NCBI RefSeq assembly: GCF_900096975.1
Contig: NZ_FMYQ01000004.1
Coordinates: forward strand, 217,589 to 281,588
DNA: 64,000 bases
Direction of reading: 5' to 3'
Source of the DNA: Paraburkholderia lycopersici
GTDB lineage: Bacteria; Pseudomonadota; Gammaproteobacteria; Burkholderiales; Burkholderiaceae
Shown: piece by piece, positions 45,330-54,866 of the stretch
How positions within the stretch are numbered: position 1 is the stretch's first letter
How the letters are laid out: the number at the start of each line of letters is the position of its first letter
Notes under the pieces: model-generated
The model's input: only the letters and a program-made list of their open reading frames with translations
Database searches by the model: none
Told to the model about the DNA's origin: nothing
Made by a program: the position numbers and the translations under genes

Positions 45330-46456
45330 GAAATCGAAACCCCCAGCAGCCGCCCCGCGCCCGCAGTGAACGCGGCGGCGGCGAGCCCGATCACGATCTG
45401 CCGGAACGCCGAGAACGTTGCGCTGCGCCCGTTGAAGAGCGACGTGAATACGCCCACCAGGGCGAGTCCGAAGGCGCTCAGCGCGACCGACTGCACGATC
45501 GCGGATAGACCCTGCGCCCACAGGAACGCGGCCGTCGGAAACGCCGCGCCGAGCGAGAACAGGCAGAACGACACCGCGGCCGCCGACCACGGACTGCCGC
45601 CGAGTGCCTTCGGATCGATGCCGAGTTCCTCGCGCGCGAGCGTGTCGAGCGCCTCGTTCTTGTTGTCCATGATCTGGGCGGCGACCCGGCGCGCTTCGTC
45701 GGCTTCGATGCCCTTTGCCTGATAGATGAGCGCGAGTTCGTGGCGCTCGGCGTCGGGCGTGTGCTCGAGTTCGTCGGCTTCTTTCGCCAGCTGCGTGCGC
45801 GCAAGCTCGCGCGCGTTGGTCACCGAGAGCCATTCGCCCAGCGCCATCGAGCATGCGCCTGCCACGAGGCCCGCAAGCCCGGTGAGCAAGATCGCGCGAT
45901 TGGCGCTGCCCGCACCGGCCACGCCCATGATCAGGCAGAAGTTCGACACGAGCCCGTCGTTCGCGCCGAGCACGGCCGCGCGCAAGTCGTTGCCCGCGGT
46001 CGCGCCCCTGTGCCACGATTCGGCGGCGGCGATCTGCTCGCCGCGGCTCTTCCCGGTCTCGCGCCTGTTCGCGGCGATCTCCTGCACGATGGCCGCGTGC
46101 TGCTGCTCCTGCGCGGAGAGCCGTTCCGCGCCGGGTTCGCGCGCGTAGCGGTCGCGGTCGGCGTACTCGGCGGCGGCGACCGTGGGCAGCACGAGCGAAG
46201 GGCCGAAGGTGCGCGTGAGCGTTTGCAGAAGGCGCGTCTTCGCGCTGCGCCGGTGCCGCCGCACCTCGACGCCGTTGGCTGCGAGCTTGTCGCGCCAAAC
46301 CTCGGCGTGCTCGCGCTCGGACGCCGCGAGTTCAGCGAAGATGCGGCGGCGCTCGTCGTCCTTTTCGGCGGCGGAGAGCGTGTCGTAGACGGCGGCGCTG
46401 TCGAGTTCGTCTGCGAGGTTGCGGCGGAAGCGTTTTATTTCCTGGACTGAGGCCAT
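45326..46456 (-). CDS. Ferritin-like domain fused to a VIT1/CCC1 iron/manganese transporter (MbfA-like)
   Basis: The 376-aa product has an N-terminal rubrerythrin-like domain (about 10-145) with iron-ligand type motifs E17, ELAASEREHAEVW (about 42-54) and LSAQEQQHAAIVQEI (about 113-127). The C-terminal VIT1/CCC1 membrane domain (about 155-376) includes LRAAVLGANDGLVSNFCLIM and SMALGEWLSVTNARE. MbfA proteins of this architecture export iron and protect against peroxide. No Fur or Irr site was seen in the 82-bp spacer upstream. Confidence 0.9.
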   Translation of the reverse strand: MASVQEIKRFRRNLADELDSAAVYDTLSAAEKDDERRRIFAELAASEREHAEVWRDKLAANGVEVRRHRRSAKTRLLQTLTRTFGPSLVLPTVAAAEYADRDRYAREPGAERLSAQEQQHAAIVQEIAANRRETGKSRGEQIAAAESWHRGATAGNDLRAAVLGANDGLVSNFCLIMGVAGAGSANRAILLTGLAGLVAGACSMALGEWLSVTNARELARTQLAKEADELEHTPDAERHELALIYQAKGIEADEARRVAAQIMDNKNEALDTLAREELGIDPKALGGSPWSAAAVSFCLFSLGAAFPTAAFLWAQGLSAIVQSVALSAFGLALVGVFTSLFNGRSATFSAFRQIVIGLAAAAFTAGAGRLLGVSIS

Positions 46457-46538
46457 GGCGCGTGGATGGAAAGCGTTCCGCCAAGCTTACCCTGGCGCCG
46501 TCCCGGTCTGAACGCGCCTTGACCGTTCGCCGATGCGC

Positions 46539-48455
46539 TCAGCCGCGCCGGCGCAGATGACGGTAGACCGTGTTGCGGGCGAGTCCCAGTTCGCGTGCGG
46601 CCGCAGAGACGTTGCCTCGATGGCGCGCGAGCGTGTCTTCGATGAGCCGCGACTGCAATACGGCCAGGGGCGCGGGTTCGCGCTGCGCCTTGCTGTCGCC
46701 CGGGGGGGCGCAATCGTGCACGAGGTCTTCGGGCAGATGTGCGACGTCGATGGCGTCCTCGCCTTCGGCCATGATCGCCGCGGTGCGCAACGTGCTCGCG
46801 AGTTGACGCAGATTGCCCGGCCAGCGGCAGCGCGCGAAGCACGCCTCGACGGCCGGCGTGAGGCGCGCGGGCGCGCCCGGCACCTCGCGCCGCACGATAT
46901 CGAGCATGCGGGCGACGAGCGCCGCGAGATCGGTGCGCTCGGCCAGCGCCGGCAGCGTGACGACGAGGCCGTTGATGCGGTAGTAAAGATCCTCGCGGAA
47001 CGTGCCTTCGGCGATCATCGCGCGCAAGTCTCGGTGCGTGGCGCAGACGATGCGCAGATCCACCGGCACCGCGCGCGTGCCGCCGAGCGGCACCACGGCG
47101 CGTTCCTGTAGCACACGCATGAGCCGCACCTGCTGCGCGAGCGGCATGTCGCCGATCTCGTCGAGAAAGAGCGTGCCGCCATGCGCCTGAGCGATCTTGC
47201 CCGTGCTGCCGCGGCGCTTCGCGCCCGTGAACGCGCCGTCCTCATAGCCGAAGAGTTCGGCTTCGATCAGCGTGTCGGGCAATGCGGCGCAGTTGAGCGC
47301 GACGAACGGTCCGTCGCTACGCGGCGAGTCGTGATGAAGCGCCCGCGCGAGCCATTCCTTGCCGGTGCCGGTGCGGCCGAGCACGAGCACGGGAATGTCG
47401 CGGCCGCGTACGCGCGCCACGCGCTGCAGGGCGGCGGCGAGGCGCGCGTCGCCGGTGTCGAGATCGGCGAGCGTGGGTTGCGGCGCGGTGTCCGCGGCGG
47501 CGTTGGGCGCTTTCGCCTGGCTGGCCGCATGCGCGGACACCGCGCGGGACGTTGCGGGCGGCGCGGATCGCGCGAGCGGCGCCGCACCGGGCGTGGCGCG
47601 CGCGATTACGCGCACGCCGCTCGGCAGCGCGAGCGTGAGCGGCTCGCCGGGGGCGTGCATGAGCCGCTGCATGAACGTCGCGAACGGTTGGCCGAAGAGC
47701 GCGGCGAAGTCGCGCTGCTGCAGGTCCGCGAGCGGCGCGCCGAACTGGAACAGGGCGCTGCGGTTCGCGCAAAGCAGCGTACCGTCGGCTGCGAAGGCCG
47801 CCAATCCTTCGTACAACGTACCGATGAACTCCGCGCGCGCATGAAACTGGAGCCGGATGGCTTCCGCGAATTCGGTGCCGAACAGATGGTTCTCGATCAT
47901 CTGCGCCGACATGCGCACGAGCGCGAGCGTGTGCTTGTGAAAGCCGCGCGACTCGCCGCTCACGTCGAGTGCGCCGAGCGTGCGTCCGTACGGGTCGGCG
48001 ATCGGCGCGCACGAGCAGGTGAGGATGTGATTGGCGCGCAGAAAGTGCTCGCCGGCGTGCACCGTGGTCGGCTGGTGGTCGACGAGCGCCGTACCGATCG
48101 CGTTCGTGCCGCGATGCTGCTCGGCCCACGAAACGCCGGGCCGCAGCGCCACGCGCTGCGCTTTCTCGACGAAGTCGCTGTCGCCGAGGCTGTGGAGGAT
48201 CACGCCGTTGCGGTCGGTGAGCAGCACCATGCTCTGGGTGTCGACGATCTGCGCGTGCAGCGCGTCCATCACGGGCCTCGCCTGGTGGTAGAGCGTGCGG
48301 TTCGCGTCGATGAGCTCGCGCAGGTCCACGGCGGCCAGGGCGCCGAATTCGGGTGTCTCGGTGGTGCGCAGTCCGAGTGCGCGCGAGCGCGCGTGCGCGT
48401 GCGCAATCATGTCCGCGCGGGCCGCGTCGTGCGGCGTAACGGGGCGTCGGGTCAC
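46539..48455 (-). CDS. Sigma-54-dependent activator, AcoR type
   Basis: The 638-aa product has a GAF-like sensor region (about 60-200, TDRNGVILHSLGD and GRTLGALDVSGE), an AAA+ domain (about 335-565) with Walker A GRTGTGKEWLARAL, the sigma-54 contact loop GAFTGAKRRGS and Walker B GGTLFLDEIGD, and a Fis-type helix-turn-helix (RHRGNVSAAARELGLARNTV) at the C-terminus. AcoR proteins turn on acetoin or alcohol catabolism, but no such genes are next to it. The start is GTG with GGAGA 5-6 nt ahead. The Walker A has Arg in place of the usual Glu (GETGTGKE). Confidence 0.93.
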   Translation of the reverse strand: MTRRPVTPHDAARADMIAHAHARSRALGLRTTETPEFGALAAVDLRELIDANRTLYHQARPVMDALHAQIVDTQSMVLLTDRNGVILHSLGDSDFVEKAQRVALRPGVSWAEQHRGTNAIGTALVDHQPTTVHAGEHFLRANHILTCSCAPIADPYGRTLGALDVSGESRGFHKHTLALVRMSAQMIENHLFGTEFAEAIRLQFHARAEFIGTLYEGLAAFAADGTLLCANRSALFQFGAPLADLQQRDFAALFGQPFATFMQRLMHAPGEPLTLALPSGVRVIARATPGAAPLARSAPPATSRAVSAHAASQAKAPNAAADTAPQPTLADLDTGDARLAAALQRVARVRGRDIPVLVLGRTGTGKEWLARALHHDSPRSDGPFVALNCAALPDTLIEAELFGYEDGAFTGAKRRGSTGKIAQAHGGTLFLDEIGDMPLAQQVRLMRVLQERAVVPLGGTRAVPVDLRIVCATHRDLRAMIAEGTFREDLYYRINGLVVTLPALAERTDLAALVARMLDIVRREVPGAPARLTPAVEACFARCRWPGNLRQLASTLRTAAIMAEGEDAIDVAHLPEDLVHDCAPPGDSKAQREPAPLAVLQSRLIEDTLARHRGNVSAAARELGLARNTVYRHLRRRG

Positions 48456-48739
48456 TCGTGTCTCCAGTCATTATGGGCACTATGCTGCGGCGCAACACGA
48501 CGGTGCGCGGACTGTGCCTTGAATGGTCCATGGTACAGGATATGCCGCCGCTGCCAATCGGAACGAAGCAGGTGCGCTGAAGCCAGGCTCGAATGAGGGC
48601 GGCATACGACGCTGGCGATGCGTATCAAATGCGCCTTGCATTTGTTCGCGCCGGTGCCAGGATGAAAGCGAGGGCGCATTCGCGTCGCGCCCTCCGGCGG
48701 CGGCAGGCGCGCCGCCCGCTCCGAAACGGAGAGTGCCTC

Positions 48740-48961
48740 ATGGTGCAAGGCGAATTGAGGATCGTGGTGGCGGTGCTCGCCACGTTCGTCGCGCTCTTTG
48801 GCCTCGGGGATGCCATTGATGGATTGATCTTCGACGAGAACAACGTCGTGCTGTCCGGAATGGTGACCGCGGCCATCGGGATCGTCGCGTTCGTGGTGAT
48901 GCTGACCCTGCACCCCAAAGACCTCGAACACCTCGATCAGCACCGGCATCGCGAATCCTGA
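48740..48961 (+). CDS. Small two-pass membrane protein (73 aa)
   Basis: The product begins MVQGELRIVVAVLATFVALF and has two hydrophobic segments (about 6-25 and 36-57, GMVTAAIGIVAFVVMLTL), separated by a short Asp-rich loop, with a His/Asp-rich tail (LEHLDQHRHRES). Function is unknown. The frame extends 49 codons upstream without a ribosome site; GAGAG precedes this ATG. Confidence 0.65.
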   Translation: MVQGELRIVVAVLATFVALFGLGDAIDGLIFDENNVVLSGMVTAAIGIVAFVVMLTLHPKDLEHLDQHRHRES

Positions 48962-49320
48962 CGCGCCCTTGCGGCGCGCGTGTTGCGATGCGGCATCCGG
49001 CGCAGCGCGTCGGCGCACGGCCGGGAGGGCGTTCGTGTGCGCAACGGCACACGTGCCTGCTGCATCCGCGAGAAAAACGGGCGAGGTCGGAAGCGCCGGA
49101 AAAAAACCGCTCCCGAGCGCTATTTCAGTCGTGTGACAACGCGGAGCTTGCGGGCCGCGCGAAGTCGTCTAAAGTGAATCCAATCAACCGCCGAAAACAT
49201 ATCGTTCCTGGCGGCTGACCTTGATCCGCGCAAGCCGGCCCGGAGGTTCTCTGCCCTATGCCGGGGCAGCCCGGGGCGGGCGGAGCGCGGCCCTTTCACC
49301 ATCCACCCAAGGCGACTCCC
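48962..49320. other. 359-bp region, no gene seen
   Basis: Open frames here are short and lack ribosome sites. An A-rich segment (49070-49110) with a run of seven A is present. No terminator or RNA fold was recognised. Confidence 0.45.
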
Positions 49321-49614
49321 ATGCAGATCATGTTTCCGAACGAGGCGCCCGAATATTCGGGCCCCGACCTGACCTTGGCGTTTCCGGCGATGATCGATGG
49401 AGAGAGGGTGGAATGTACGATCACGGCGGCAGCGCTGGAAGACCACTTCGGCGCGGCCTCGCCGCGCGCCGAAGACATGCTGAACGCCTTCGACCACCAC
49501 CGCGACCGCATCGAAGCCTGTGCGCGCCGGTTGCTTTCCGAAACGCGTGCGCAGTGTCTCGTGCTCCGCAGCGGCTACGTGCGCTTCGTGCAGGCCCACG
49601 GCAACGCGTCGTAG
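49321..49614 (+). CDS. DUF1488 family protein (97 aa)
   Basis: The product MQIMFPNEAPEYSGPDLTLA continues as FPAMIDGERVECTITAAALEDHF and ends in LSETRAQCLVLRSGYVRFVQ, the DUF1488 layout of a small soluble protein found in many Burkholderia and Rhizobium. Its role is not established. The frame runs 21 codons upstream, but the recognisable protein begins at this ATG. A terminator lies 15 nt after the stop. Confidence 0.85.
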   Translation: MQIMFPNEAPEYSGPDLTLAFPAMIDGERVECTITAAALEDHFGAASPRAEDMLNAFDHHRDRIEACARRLLSETRAQCLVLRSGYVRFVQAHGNAS

Positions 49615-49628
49615 CGTCGTAGATGCAA

Positions 49629-49659
49629 GGCGCCCGCGCGTCGCGGGCGCCTTTCTGTT
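49629..49659 (+). terminator. Rho-independent terminator
   Basis: GGCGCCCGCG (49629-49638) pairs with CGCGGGCGCC (49642-49651) around a 3-nt loop, followed by TTTCTGTTT. It ends the DUF1488 transcript. Confidence 0.85.
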
Positions 49660-49727
49660 TCGTCAGATCCGCTTCTTGCCGCGCCTTTGGGCGCGGCTTT
49701 CGTTTAGCGCGCAGGCGAGGGCTGTGC

Positions 49728-50261
49728 TCAGACCATGCGGCGCAGCGTGTTGTCGCGAAACACGACGTGATGCCCGATTGCCGCGAGCGCATGCAGCCCG
49801 ATGACCCAATAGAACAGGTTGCCGATCAACTCATGCGCGTCCTTGATGAACTTGCGCGCGACCGGATCCGGGCCCACCAGCGTGATCTGCAGATCGATTC
49901 CCGTGAGCGTGACCGGATGCCCGCCCGTGTTGACCGTCAGAATGCCGAGGAGCGGCTGCACGAAGATGAACAGGTAAAGCGCGAGATGCACGAGGCGCGA
50001 GAGAAACGAGAGCAACGCGTTCGAGTCGATGTCCGCGGGCGCGCCATGCCAGAGACGCCATAGCAGCCGCGGCACGGCCAGCGTGAGTACCAGCGAGCCC
50101 GCCCAGAAGTGCACGTTGCTCCAGAATACGCGGCTGTCCGTGCCCTTGGGGCCGCGCACTTCAATGGCGAGATAGGCGAGCGCGACGAGCAGAAAAATCG
50201 CCCAGTGAAAGAAGATCGCGGGCTTCGCGTAGCGTTCGGTTGCGGCGGGATAAGTTGCCAC
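49728..50261 (-). CDS. Cytochrome b561 (CybB-like)
   Basis: The 177-aa product has four membrane segments and the b561 histidines: FHWAIFLLVALAYL (about 19-32), NVHFWAGSLVLTLAVPRLLWR (about 51-71), RLVHLALYLFIFVQPLLGIL, and DAHELIGNLFYWVIGLHALAAIGHH (about 140-165). It moves electrons from the quinol pool. The GTG start follows AAGGAG 7 nt ahead; an upstream frame without a ribosome site adds 45 codons. It stands alone. Confidence 0.9.
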   Translation of the reverse strand: MATYPAATERYAKPAIFFHWAIFLLVALAYLAIEVRGPKGTDSRVFWSNVHFWAGSLVLTLAVPRLLWRLWHGAPADIDSNALLSFLSRLVHLALYLFIFVQPLLGILTVNTGGHPVTLTGIDLQITLVGPDPVARKFIKDAHELIGNLFYWVIGLHALAAIGHHVVFRDNTLRRMV

Positions 50262-50446
50262 GAGGCGGCTCCTTGGTGCGGGGATCCTGGAAAATTTTCC
50301 TATGATAAGGAGGGCGCGCGAAGCCGTGCAGCAATGCGGCCGCGGAGTTTGATCTGCACCGGAACCCGCGCCTGCCGATGGCGCGGATTGCCACATGTGA
50401 TGCCGCTATGCGTGCTGGCGGCACGAGACGAGGTTCACCTGTTTCC

Positions 50447-51748
50447 CTACGCGTTGCCGAGATAGAAGAACCGGAACAGGAACACGGCCGCGATGATCCA
50501 CACGATCAGCTTCACGTCGCGCAGCCGGCCCGTGAGCAGCTTCAGCCCCGCATACGAGATGAAGCCGAACGCGACGCCGTTGGCGATCGAGTAAGTGAAC
50601 GGCATGGCGAGCGCCGTGAGCGCGGCCGGCACGACTTCGGTGGCGTCGTCCCAGGGCAGATCGGCGAGTTCGCGCAGCATCAGGCACGAGACGTAGAGCA
50701 GCGCGGGCGCCGTGGCGTAGCCCGGCACCACGCCCGCGAGCGGTGCGACGAACAGGCACGCGAGGAACAGCACGGCCACGGTGAGCGCGGTCATGCCGGT
50801 GCGGCCGCCGGCCTGCACGCCCGAGGCGCTTTCGATGTACGCCGTCGTCGACGACGTGCCGAGAATCGAGCCGGCGAGAATCGCGCTGCTGTCGGCGAGC
50901 AGCGCGCGGTTCAGGCGGTGCATCTTGCCGTGCACGAGCAGGCCCGCGCGGTTCGCCACGCCCATCAACGTGCCGGTCGCGTCGAACAGTTCGACGAGGA
51001 AGAACACCAGCACCACGTTGAGCACGCCCGTCGAGAGCGCCGCCTTGATGTCGAGTTGCGCGAACGTCGGCGCGATCGAGGGCGGCGCGGAGAACACGCC
51101 GTGGAACTGGTTGCCGCCGAAGAAGAACGAGAGAATCGTGACGCCCACGATGCCGATCAGGATCGCGCCGCGGACTTTCAGCACGTCGAGCGTGACGATC
51201 GCGAAGAAGCCGACGATGGCGAGGATCGTATGCGGATCGTGCAGGTTGCCGAGTTCGACGAGCGTGGCCGGGCTGCCGACGATCACGCCCGAAGTCTTGA
51301 GCGAGATGATGGCGAGAAAGAGGCCGATACCCGCGGTGATCGACACGCGGATCGAATGCGGAATGCCGTTGACGATGGCCTCGCGCACGCGCAGCAGCGT
51401 GACGACGAAGAACAGGCACCCGGAGATGAACACCGCGCCGAGCGCGGCTTGCCATGTAAAGCCCATGCCCTTCACGACGGTGTAGGCGAAGTACGCGTTC
51501 AGGCCCATGCCGGGCGCGAGCGCGATCGGATAGTTCGCGTAGAGGCCCATGACGAGCGAGGCGAGCGCCGCGACGAGGCAGGTGGCGACGAACACGCTTT
51601 CTTTCGGCATGCCGGCGTCGCCGAGAATGGCCGGGTTCACGAAGATGATGTAGGCCATCGTGAGGAAAGTGGTGAAGCCGGCGAGCAGTTCGGTGCGCAG
51701 GTTGGTGCCTGCTTCTTCGAAACCGAAATAGCGTTTGATGGCGTCCAT
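50447..51748 (-). CDS. NCS2 purine permease (AzgA/PbuG type)
   Basis: The 433-aa product has the AzgA-type pattern: MDAIKRYFGFEEAGTNLRTE at the start, GFTTFLTMAYIIFVNPAIL in TM1, PGMGLNAYFAYTVVKGMG (about 78-95), ELFDATGTLMGVANRAGL (about 254-271) and LGTSSTTAYIESASGVQAGG (about 297-316). Such proteins import adenine, guanine or hypoxanthine with protons. The gene is monocistronic. A candidate palindrome lies about 120 bp upstream. Confidence 0.95.
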   Translation of the reverse strand: MDAIKRYFGFEEAGTNLRTELLAGFTTFLTMAYIIFVNPAILGDAGMPKESVFVATCLVAALASLVMGLYANYPIALAPGMGLNAYFAYTVVKGMGFTWQAALGAVFISGCLFFVVTLLRVREAIVNGIPHSIRVSITAGIGLFLAIISLKTSGVIVGSPATLVELGNLHDPHTILAIVGFFAIVTLDVLKVRGAILIGIVGVTILSFFFGGNQFHGVFSAPPSIAPTFAQLDIKAALSTGVLNVVLVFFLVELFDATGTLMGVANRAGLLVHGKMHRLNRALLADSSAILAGSILGTSSTTAYIESASGVQAGGRTGMTALTVAVLFLACLFVAPLAGVVPGYATAPALLYVSCLMLRELADLPWDDATEVVPAALTALAMPFTYSIANGVAFGFISYAGLKLLTGRLRDVKLIVWIIAAVFLFRFFYLGNA

Positions 51749-52068
51749 GAGGATCGGGCCCTTGAGAGTCGAGCGGGTTGTTCGCTGCTTGTTTGTTGTG
51801 CGGAATCGGCGCAGGCAGGCCCGCGACGCTGCGCGCGCGGACGCCGTAGCGCGGGGCTACGGGCGCGATTGTAAACAATTGTCCGGCGAGCGCTGAAAAG
51901 CTGTCGTGAGCGTGGAACGGGTACAACAGCGCCCGCGCCGGCCGCGAGCGGGCAGGCGGCGCGCGCCGCGAATGGCGGTCTTCGTCTGGACGCACGGGGT
52001 ACAGCACGGGGCGGGCGCCGGGCCTGCGTTGCACGGCGCCGCGCGAAAGGAGGGTTGTGTTGGGACGG
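51749..52068. other. 320-bp upstream region of the NCS2 permease
   Basis: No gene is seen. ATTGTAAACAATTGT at 51868-51882 contains two overlapping inverted repeats (ATTGT/ACAAT and ACAATTGT) and could be an operator for the permease gene. No purine-riboswitch core was recognised. Confidence 0.45.
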
Positions 52069-52335
52069 TTACTGGGTCATCTGGGCGCCGGAAGCGCCAA
52101 CCCCGGCGCGCGCCGCGCGCCGTTGCGCGACGATTGCGCCTGCACGTTGAGCGTTTTCGGGGTAGTCGATCCAGTCGAGCGGATCGTAGCCCGCCTGGCG
52201 CCATTCGATCAGGTCGGCGCGGACCTGGGCTCGCGTGAGCGGCGTGGAGGCGGTGTACGGTTGGGCCAGCGCCGCAGCCGACGCGAAGCAGCACGCTGCG
52301 GCGACGCCGAGCGCTACACGCGGAAGGGGGTTCAT
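52069..52335 (-). CDS. Exported DUF4148 protein (88 aa)
   Basis: The signal peptide MNPLPRVALGVAAACCFASAA (cleavage before QPYTA) leads to the DUF4148 core TRAQVRADLIEWRQAGYDPL-DWIDYPENAQRAGAIVAQRR, very like the core at 43986-44252. I chose the ATG after AAAGG; an ATG five codons upstream is possible. Periplasmic or secreted; function unknown. Confidence 0.85.
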   Translation of the reverse strand: MNPLPRVALGVAAACCFASAAALAQPYTASTPLTRAQVRADLIEWRQAGYDPLDWIDYPENAQRAGAIVAQRRAARAGVGASGAQMTQ

Positions 52336-52410
52336 GGCAAGGCCTTTCATATCAGGGATATCCCTGAAAGTATAGGCGCTATCCCGATAACCGAAAGATG
52401 TGGATCGAAG

Positions 52411-53457
52411 TCATCCGTCGCTGCCGCGCCCAGGTGGGGCGCGGAAGTCGGTCGGGCGCTGACCGGTCCATTTGCGGAACGCGCGATGGAACGCGCTAGG
52501 CTCTGCGAACCCGACAGCCGCCGCGACATCGGCGACCGGGCGGCCGGGATCGCGCAGCGCGGCGATGGCGAGGTCGCGCCGCAATTCGTCCTTGATCGAC
52601 TGGCAACTGTGGCCTTCCTGGCTCAGGCGCCGGCGCAGCGTGGCCGGCGCGACGTTGAGCTGATGCGCGATGGCGTCGGCGTCGGGCCACGCGGTGGCGG
52701 GGAGCGCGCGCAGCGCCCTTCGCACGCGCGCCGCGAACGAGCCAGGGTTACGGTACTTCACGACGAAGTTGCCCGGCGCGTTGCGCAGGAACGTCCGCGC
52801 CGAGCTGGCGGTCTGCATCACGGGCAGATCGAGGAAGCCGGGCGCGACTTCGAAGTACGTGGCGGGCTGCTCGAACATCATGTCGTCGCAGAACATCAAC
52901 TGGTATTCGTGCGCGGCCCCCGGTTGCGGACAGCGAAAGCGCGCCGCCAGAAGCGGAATGCGCCGCCCCACGAGCCAGCAGACGAGCCCGTAGACGAGGA
53001 TGAACCAGGTGGCGTAAGCGAACATCGTGGGCGTGGGCTTGCCCGCGCGGTGCGTGAGCGTGACGCGCACGCGCAGGGCGTCGATGTCGACGTCCCCGGC
53101 CAGATCGTCGAGCACGAGCCGCATGAAATGGACGGCGCGCTGCAACGCCTGACGCCCCGTGCTTGCGCCGAGCGCCGAGTGCGTCATGGCGATGAAGCTG
53201 CCGGTTTTCATCGCGTGCGAGTCCTGGCCGAAGAATTCGTCGTCGAGCGCACGCGCGATACCTGACCACAAAACGCCATATTGCGCCGCGCTCACGCGGG
53301 CGTGCGGTGCGAGCAGCGTGGCCGGCGCGATGCCTGCGGCTGCGGCGAGCGGCGCGATTTCCAGCCCGCCCGCGCGCGCGCGAGCGAGCGTCTCGTTGAC
53401 GAGGCTCATCGAGATCGTGCCTTTTTCGCTCAGTGCATGGGTTCGGGTCGATTGCAT
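52411..53457 (-). CDS. AraC-family regulator with arabinose-binding-like N-terminal domain (OruR type)
   Basis: The 348-aa product has an N-terminal domain of the type found in OruR and related AraC proteins (about 20-205, including SAAQYGVLWSGIARALDDEFFG) and two helix-turn-helix motifs at the C-terminus: DADAIAHQLNVAPATLRRRL and RPVADVAAAVGFAEPSAFHRAF. The C-terminus RAFRKWTGQRPTDFR is typical. It is divergent from the acyl-CoA dehydrogenase gene, 212 bp away, and probably controls it. The ATG at MQSTRT is the best start; the frame is open much further upstream. Confidence 0.9.
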   Translation of the reverse strand: MQSTRTHALSEKGTISMSLVNETLARARAGGLEIAPLAAAAGIAPATLLAPHARVSAAQYGVLWSGIARALDDEFFGQDSHAMKTGSFIAMTHSALGASTGRQALQRAVHFMRLVLDDLAGDVDIDALRVRVTLTHRAGKPTPTMFAYATWFILVYGLVCWLVGRRIPLLAARFRCPQPGAAHEYQLMFCDDMMFEQPATYFEVAPGFLDLPVMQTASSARTFLRNAPGNFVVKYRNPGSFAARVRRALRALPATAWPDADAIAHQLNVAPATLRRRLSQEGHSCQSIKDELRRDLAIAALRDPGRPVADVAAAVGFAEPSAFHRAFRKWTGQRPTDFRAPPGRGSDG

Positions 53458-53521
53458 GATGTTGCTTCTCTGTGGAGGGGTGGCGACCGATATGGTAAAT
53501 CCGATCAGAGACTTTGAGCGT

Positions 53522-53544
53522 GGCGGGCATCGAATACGCCCGCC
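53522..53544. promoter_or_regulatory. GC-rich inverted repeat in the AraC / acyl-CoA dehydrogenase spacer
   Basis: GGCGGGC (53522-53528) and GCCCGCC (53538-53544) flank 9 nt. It could be an AraC-regulator site or a small hairpin; there is no T-tract, so it is not a terminator. Confidence 0.35.
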
Positions 53545-53669
53545 CGCATGCCTACACTTTTCGCAAGCCTTGCAGCCGGGGCCGCATCGCGCCACAGTGG
53601 ATGAATGCAGCGCCGTGCGCATGAACCGTTGCCGTGCTGCGGCGCAAGAGACACAGGAAGGAGACACAC

Positions 53670-54803
53670 ATGGACGAGTTCTACACCGACGACCAGCGCA
53701 TGATTCGCGACGCCGCACGCGACTTCTCGAGCGAGCGCCTTGCGCCGAACGCGGCCCAATGGGACCGCGACGGCAAGCTGCCCGACGAGGTCGTCAAGCA
53801 GTTGGGCGAACTGGGCTTTCTCGGCATGATCGTGCCGCAGGAGCTGGGCGGCTCGTACACCGACTACGTGGCCTACGCGCTCGCGATGGAGGAAATCGCG
53901 GCTGGCTGCGCTTCGTGCGCGACGCTCGTGAGCGTGCACAACTCGGTGGGCTGCGGGCCGATCCTGAAGTTCGGCACCGACGCGCAAAAGGACCGTTGGC
54001 TCGGCAAGCTGGCAAGCGGCGAGATGATCGGCGCGTTTTGCCTGACGGAGCCGCAGGCCGGCTCCGAGGCGAACAACCTGCGCACGCGCGCCGAGCTGCG
54101 CGACGGCAAGTGGGTGCTCAACGGCAACAAGCAGTTCGTGACCAACGGCTCGCGCGCGAACGTCGCCATCGTGTTCGCCGTGACCGATGCCGACGCGGGC
54201 AAGCGCGGCATTTCCGCCTTCATCGTGCCGACCGACACGCCGGGTTTCAACGTCGGACCGCCAGAGAAGAAGATGGGCATTCGCGCGTCGGACACCTGCC
54301 CGATCTCGCTCGTCGATTGCGCGATTCCCGAAGCGAACCTGCTCGGCCAGCGCGGCGAAGGGCTCAAGATCGCGCTCGCGAATCTCGAAGGCGGCCGCAT
54401 CGGCATTGCGGCGCAGGCGCTCGGCATCGCGCGCGCGGCCTTCGATGCGGCGCGCGCCTATGCGCACGAGCGCGTGCAGTTCGGCGAGCCCATCATCAAG
54501 CATCAGAGCGTGGCCAACTTGCTCGCCGACATGCATACGCGCATCAACGCGGCGCGCCATCTCGTGCATCACGCGGCGCGGCTGCGCACGCTCGGCAAGC
54601 CCTGTCTTTCGGAAGCCTCGCAGGCGAAGCTGTACGCGTCCGAGATGGCGGAGGAAGTGTGCTCGCACGCGATCCAGATTCATGGCGGCTATGGCTTCCT
54701 CAACGATTATCCGGTGGAGCGCCATTACCGCGATGCGCGCATCACGCAGATTTACGAAGGCACGAGCGAAGTGCAGCGCATGGTGATCGCACGGCAGCTT
54801 TGA
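53670..54803 (+). CDS. Acyl-CoA dehydrogenase, probably isobutyryl-CoA or short/branched-chain
   Basis: The 377-aa flavoprotein begins [20 protein letters not shown] and has the ACADH stretches [20 protein letters not shown] (about 50-70), [20 protein letters not shown] (about 121-140), [20 protein letters not shown] and the C-terminal [20 protein letters not shown]. The general-base Glu is in [11 protein letters not shown]. Its neighbours (two crotonases including a 3-hydroxyisobutyryl-CoA-hydrolase-like gene) suggest valine or isobutyrate catabolism. AGGAAGGAG precedes the ATG; a start 12 codons up is unlikely. Confidence 0.9.
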   Translation: MDEFYTDDQRMIRDAARDFSSERLAPNAAQWDRDGKLPDEVVKQLGELGFLGMIVPQELGGSYTDYVAYALAMEEIAAGCASCATLVSVHNSVGCGPILKFGTDAQKDRWLGKLASGEMIGAFCLTEPQAGSEANNLRTRAELRDGKWVLNGNKQFVTNGSRANVAIVFAVTDADAGKRGISAFIVPTDTPGFNVGPPEKKMGIRASDTCPISLVDCAIPEANLLGQRGEGLKIALANLEGGRIGIAAQALGIARAAFDAARAYAHERVQFGEPIIKHQSVANLLADMHTRINAARHLVHHAARLRTLGKPCLSEASQAKLYASEMAEEVCSHAIQIHGGYGFLNDYPVERHYRDARITQIYEGTSEVQRMVIARQL

Positions 54804-54866
54804 AGAATGGAAAGGATGGCGAAGCAATAATAAAGACGAGCGCGAACGCGCACTTTGGAGACGACG

